Part shown: in pieces, positions 14,858 to 15,952 of the stretch | Numbering within the stretch: the first letter of the stretch is position 1 | How the letters are laid out: each line of letters starts with the position of its first letter | From: Armatimonadota bacterium | GTDB taxonomy: Bacteria; Armatimonadota; JAAZEB01 | Assembly: GCA_012841485.1 (NCBI GenBank) | Contig: DUUU01000133.1 | Coordinates: 1 to 15,952 of the forward strand | Length of the DNA: 15,952 nt | Reading direction: 5' to 3' | Notes under the pieces: generated by a model | What the model was told of the DNA's origin: nothing | The model's input: only the letters and a program-made list of their open reading frames with translations | Database searches by the model: none | Translations under genes and position numbers: made by a program

Positions 14858-15621
14858 CGGAACATCCTTCCCGGCTGGCGCACGCGCTCCTCCACCGCCT
14901 CCAACGTTCCCTCGAACGGGCACCGGTAGATGGTGCAACGCGCGCATATCTGGCCGCTGGTGCATCGCTCCACCTGGGCCCGATTGAAGAGATAGGGCCG
15001 GCCCGTCTCCTCGCCGAGTACCCATCGCCAGGAAAGCGCATTCACAATCGGGTCCGCATCGATCAGGTGTTCCTGGAAAAGGCGATATCCCTGGCGCCAG
15101 GGGATTCCCAACCAGTGGAGGAGGTAGGAGGCCACCCAGAGACGCGGGTGGTAGGCGAGAAACCCGGTGGCGCGCAGGCAGCGCACCGCCTCGTCGATGC
15201 AGAGGGGACCGCGCGCGACTTCCGGCTCTGGGATCTCGGTCGCGTCCGCCGAGGCATCCACCAGGCTGCCAACGCTCCGCTGGCGGGCGCGCAGGTACCA
15301 GTAGGCGCGCCACAGGAGCTGGATCACGAAGTTGCGAGAGGCCTTGGCGCCGTAGCGGTTGACCACGCTATCGCGCGCCTCGCGCAGGGTGACGAGTCCA
15401 TGACGGATGTAGGGTGAGAGCCCAGACGTGGCCTCCAAGTGAGCGGCATTGTGCTCCCGATTGTAGCGCTCAATATCGAGCGCCTCCAGGCGCCGCAAGC
15501 CCGCCGCGCGCCCGCCTACCCAGGGGCTCGCCACAGCCTCTCCCCGGTAGAGACCCTTCAATGCCTCGGCGGCGTCTTGACGCAGCGCCTCTCTCTCCTT
15601 CGGCTCGTGTGAGATGATCAT
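14854..15621 (-). CDS. Photolyase/cryptochrome FAD-binding domain protein (C-terminal half)
   Basis: The 255-residue protein corresponds to the helical FAD-binding half of DNA photolyases, which repair pyrimidine dimers using light. Matches in order are TSGLSPYIRHG (65-75), QLLWRAYWYL (101-110), CLRATGFLAYHPRLWVASYL (148-167), PWRQGYRLFQEHLIDADP (174-191) and NALSWRW (194-200). N194 aligns with E. coli PhrB Asn378 near flavin N5. W175 and W198 align with Trp359 and Trp382 of the electron-transfer chain. The N-terminal alpha/beta domain is absent and is supplied by the next gene. A C-x5-C-x2-C-x4-C group (C220, C226, C229, C234) near the C-terminus may bind a metal or Fe-S cluster. ATG 15621 is preferred over TTG 15627. 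The promoter is close upstream, leaving a very short leader. Confidence 0.88.
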   Translation of the reverse strand: MIISHEPKEREALRQDAAEALKGLYRGEAVASPWVGGRAAGLRRLEALDIERYNREHNAAHLEATSGLSPYIRHGLVTLREARDSVVNRYGAKASRNFVIQLLWRAYWYLRARQRSVGSLVDASADATEIPEPEVARGPLCIDEAVRCLRATGFLAYHPRLWVASYLLHWLGIPWRQGYRLFQEHLIDADPIVNALSWRWVLGEETGRPYLFNRAQVERCTSGQICARCTIYRCPFEGTLEAVEERVRQPGRMFR

Positions 15622-15635
15622 CGCCAACGGCTCTC

Positions 15636-15664
15636 AGTATGCCACACGCCCTCCCCTTTGTCAA
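15636..15664 (-). promoter_or_regulatory. Sigma70-type promoter for the split photolyase operon
   Basis: On the minus strand, TTGACA (15659-15664, exact consensus) and CATACT (15636-15641, 4 of 6) are 17 nt apart. Transcription would start near 15629, only about 8 nt before ATG 15621, so the mRNA would be nearly leaderless. Confidence 0.75.
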
Positions 15665-15952
15665 CAGCCGTACGAGGAGCATAAAGGGGCGAATGACGCG
15701 GGCGCGCGAGAAGGCGAGGGCAAGAGTTCCAGGCCGCTTGCAGGCAAAGCGCTTCGGGCCGGGCTGGCCCAAGAGGTGGGGGGCCTTCGCCGACAGGCAG
15801 CGCGGGGCTTCTTGACCCGCTCGCGGCGCCTGCCCCCCATCCGAACCCCTTACGACGGAGCGCGGGAGGGTGGCCGAGAGTCTCTCTTGCTCATCTCGAC
15901 AGCCACTACCTGGCTATCGCGGCTCAGGGACGCTCTCTCAGCATCCAGGCAG
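15665..15952. other. Non-coding right end of the window
   Basis: These 288 nt upstream of the photolyase promoter show no convincing gene on either strand. A tRNA-like A-box resemblance near 15866 was examined and dismissed. Any further gene would begin beyond the window. Confidence 0.45.

Noticed and set aside
14858..15313. Extension of the photolyase N-half upstream of GTG 14857 into a 306-residue protein
   Set aside because: The extension lies in a shadow frame of the FAD-domain gene and is low-complexity Arg/Pro/Gly-rich. The GTGA overlap and Shine-Dalgarno site support the short form.
15866..15950. Possible tRNA-Leu/Ser start (GGTGGCCGAG-like A-box)
   Set aside because: No T-arm consensus (GGTTCRAATCC), no matching acceptor stem and no credible anticodon arm were found in the expected length.

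Overview
The window is GC-rich and densely coded, with clear Shine-Dalgarno sites and two strong sigma70-type promoters. I think it is a chromosomal piece of a free-living Gram-negative-type bacterium. An Armatimonadota-like lineage is my best guess, from the prepilin-type protein with an H-X9-DG ending (a family expanded in Armatimonadota and Planctomycetota) and the large secreted polysaccharide-active protein. This is inference: there is no rRNA or other taxonomic marker here. I see no insertion sequence, phage gene, CRISPR array, tRNA or rRNA.

Left part (1-2864, minus strand): a MalK/UgpC-type sugar ABC transporter ATPase stands alone behind a perfect-consensus promoter and a leader of about 200 nt with a hairpin. 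Upstream of it lie a 72-residue zinc-ribbon protein and a CbiQ/EcfT-type ECF transporter T component, probably co-transcribed. A hairpin-rich gap separates the two units.

Centre (3323-6717, plus strand): a secreted phosphodiester-glycosidase-like protein overlaps by 4 nt a stand-alone Eco57I/PglX-like N6-adenine DNA methyltransferase. It ends 2 nt before the stop codon of a convergent STAS (anti-sigma factor antagonist) gene.

Right part (6720-15621, all minus strand): in transcription order, a photolyase FAD-binding half, a photolyase N-terminal half, a CPBP membrane protease-like protein, an alkaline-phosphatase-superfamily enzyme, a 1265-residue secreted multidomain glycoside-hydrolase-like protein, a prepilin-like protein and the STAS protein. 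The first three genes are tightly packed behind a consensus-like promoter. The others have gaps of 129-683 nt and may be separate units.

The most notable points are two proteins whose parts are in the wrong order. The photolyase is encoded as two overlapping genes with the C-terminal (FAD) half first. The phosphatase-like enzyme carries at its N-terminus a segment that normally ends the fold. The glycosidase-methyltransferase coupling, the insertion in the TIM barrel of the large protein, and several strong hairpins are also worth checking.
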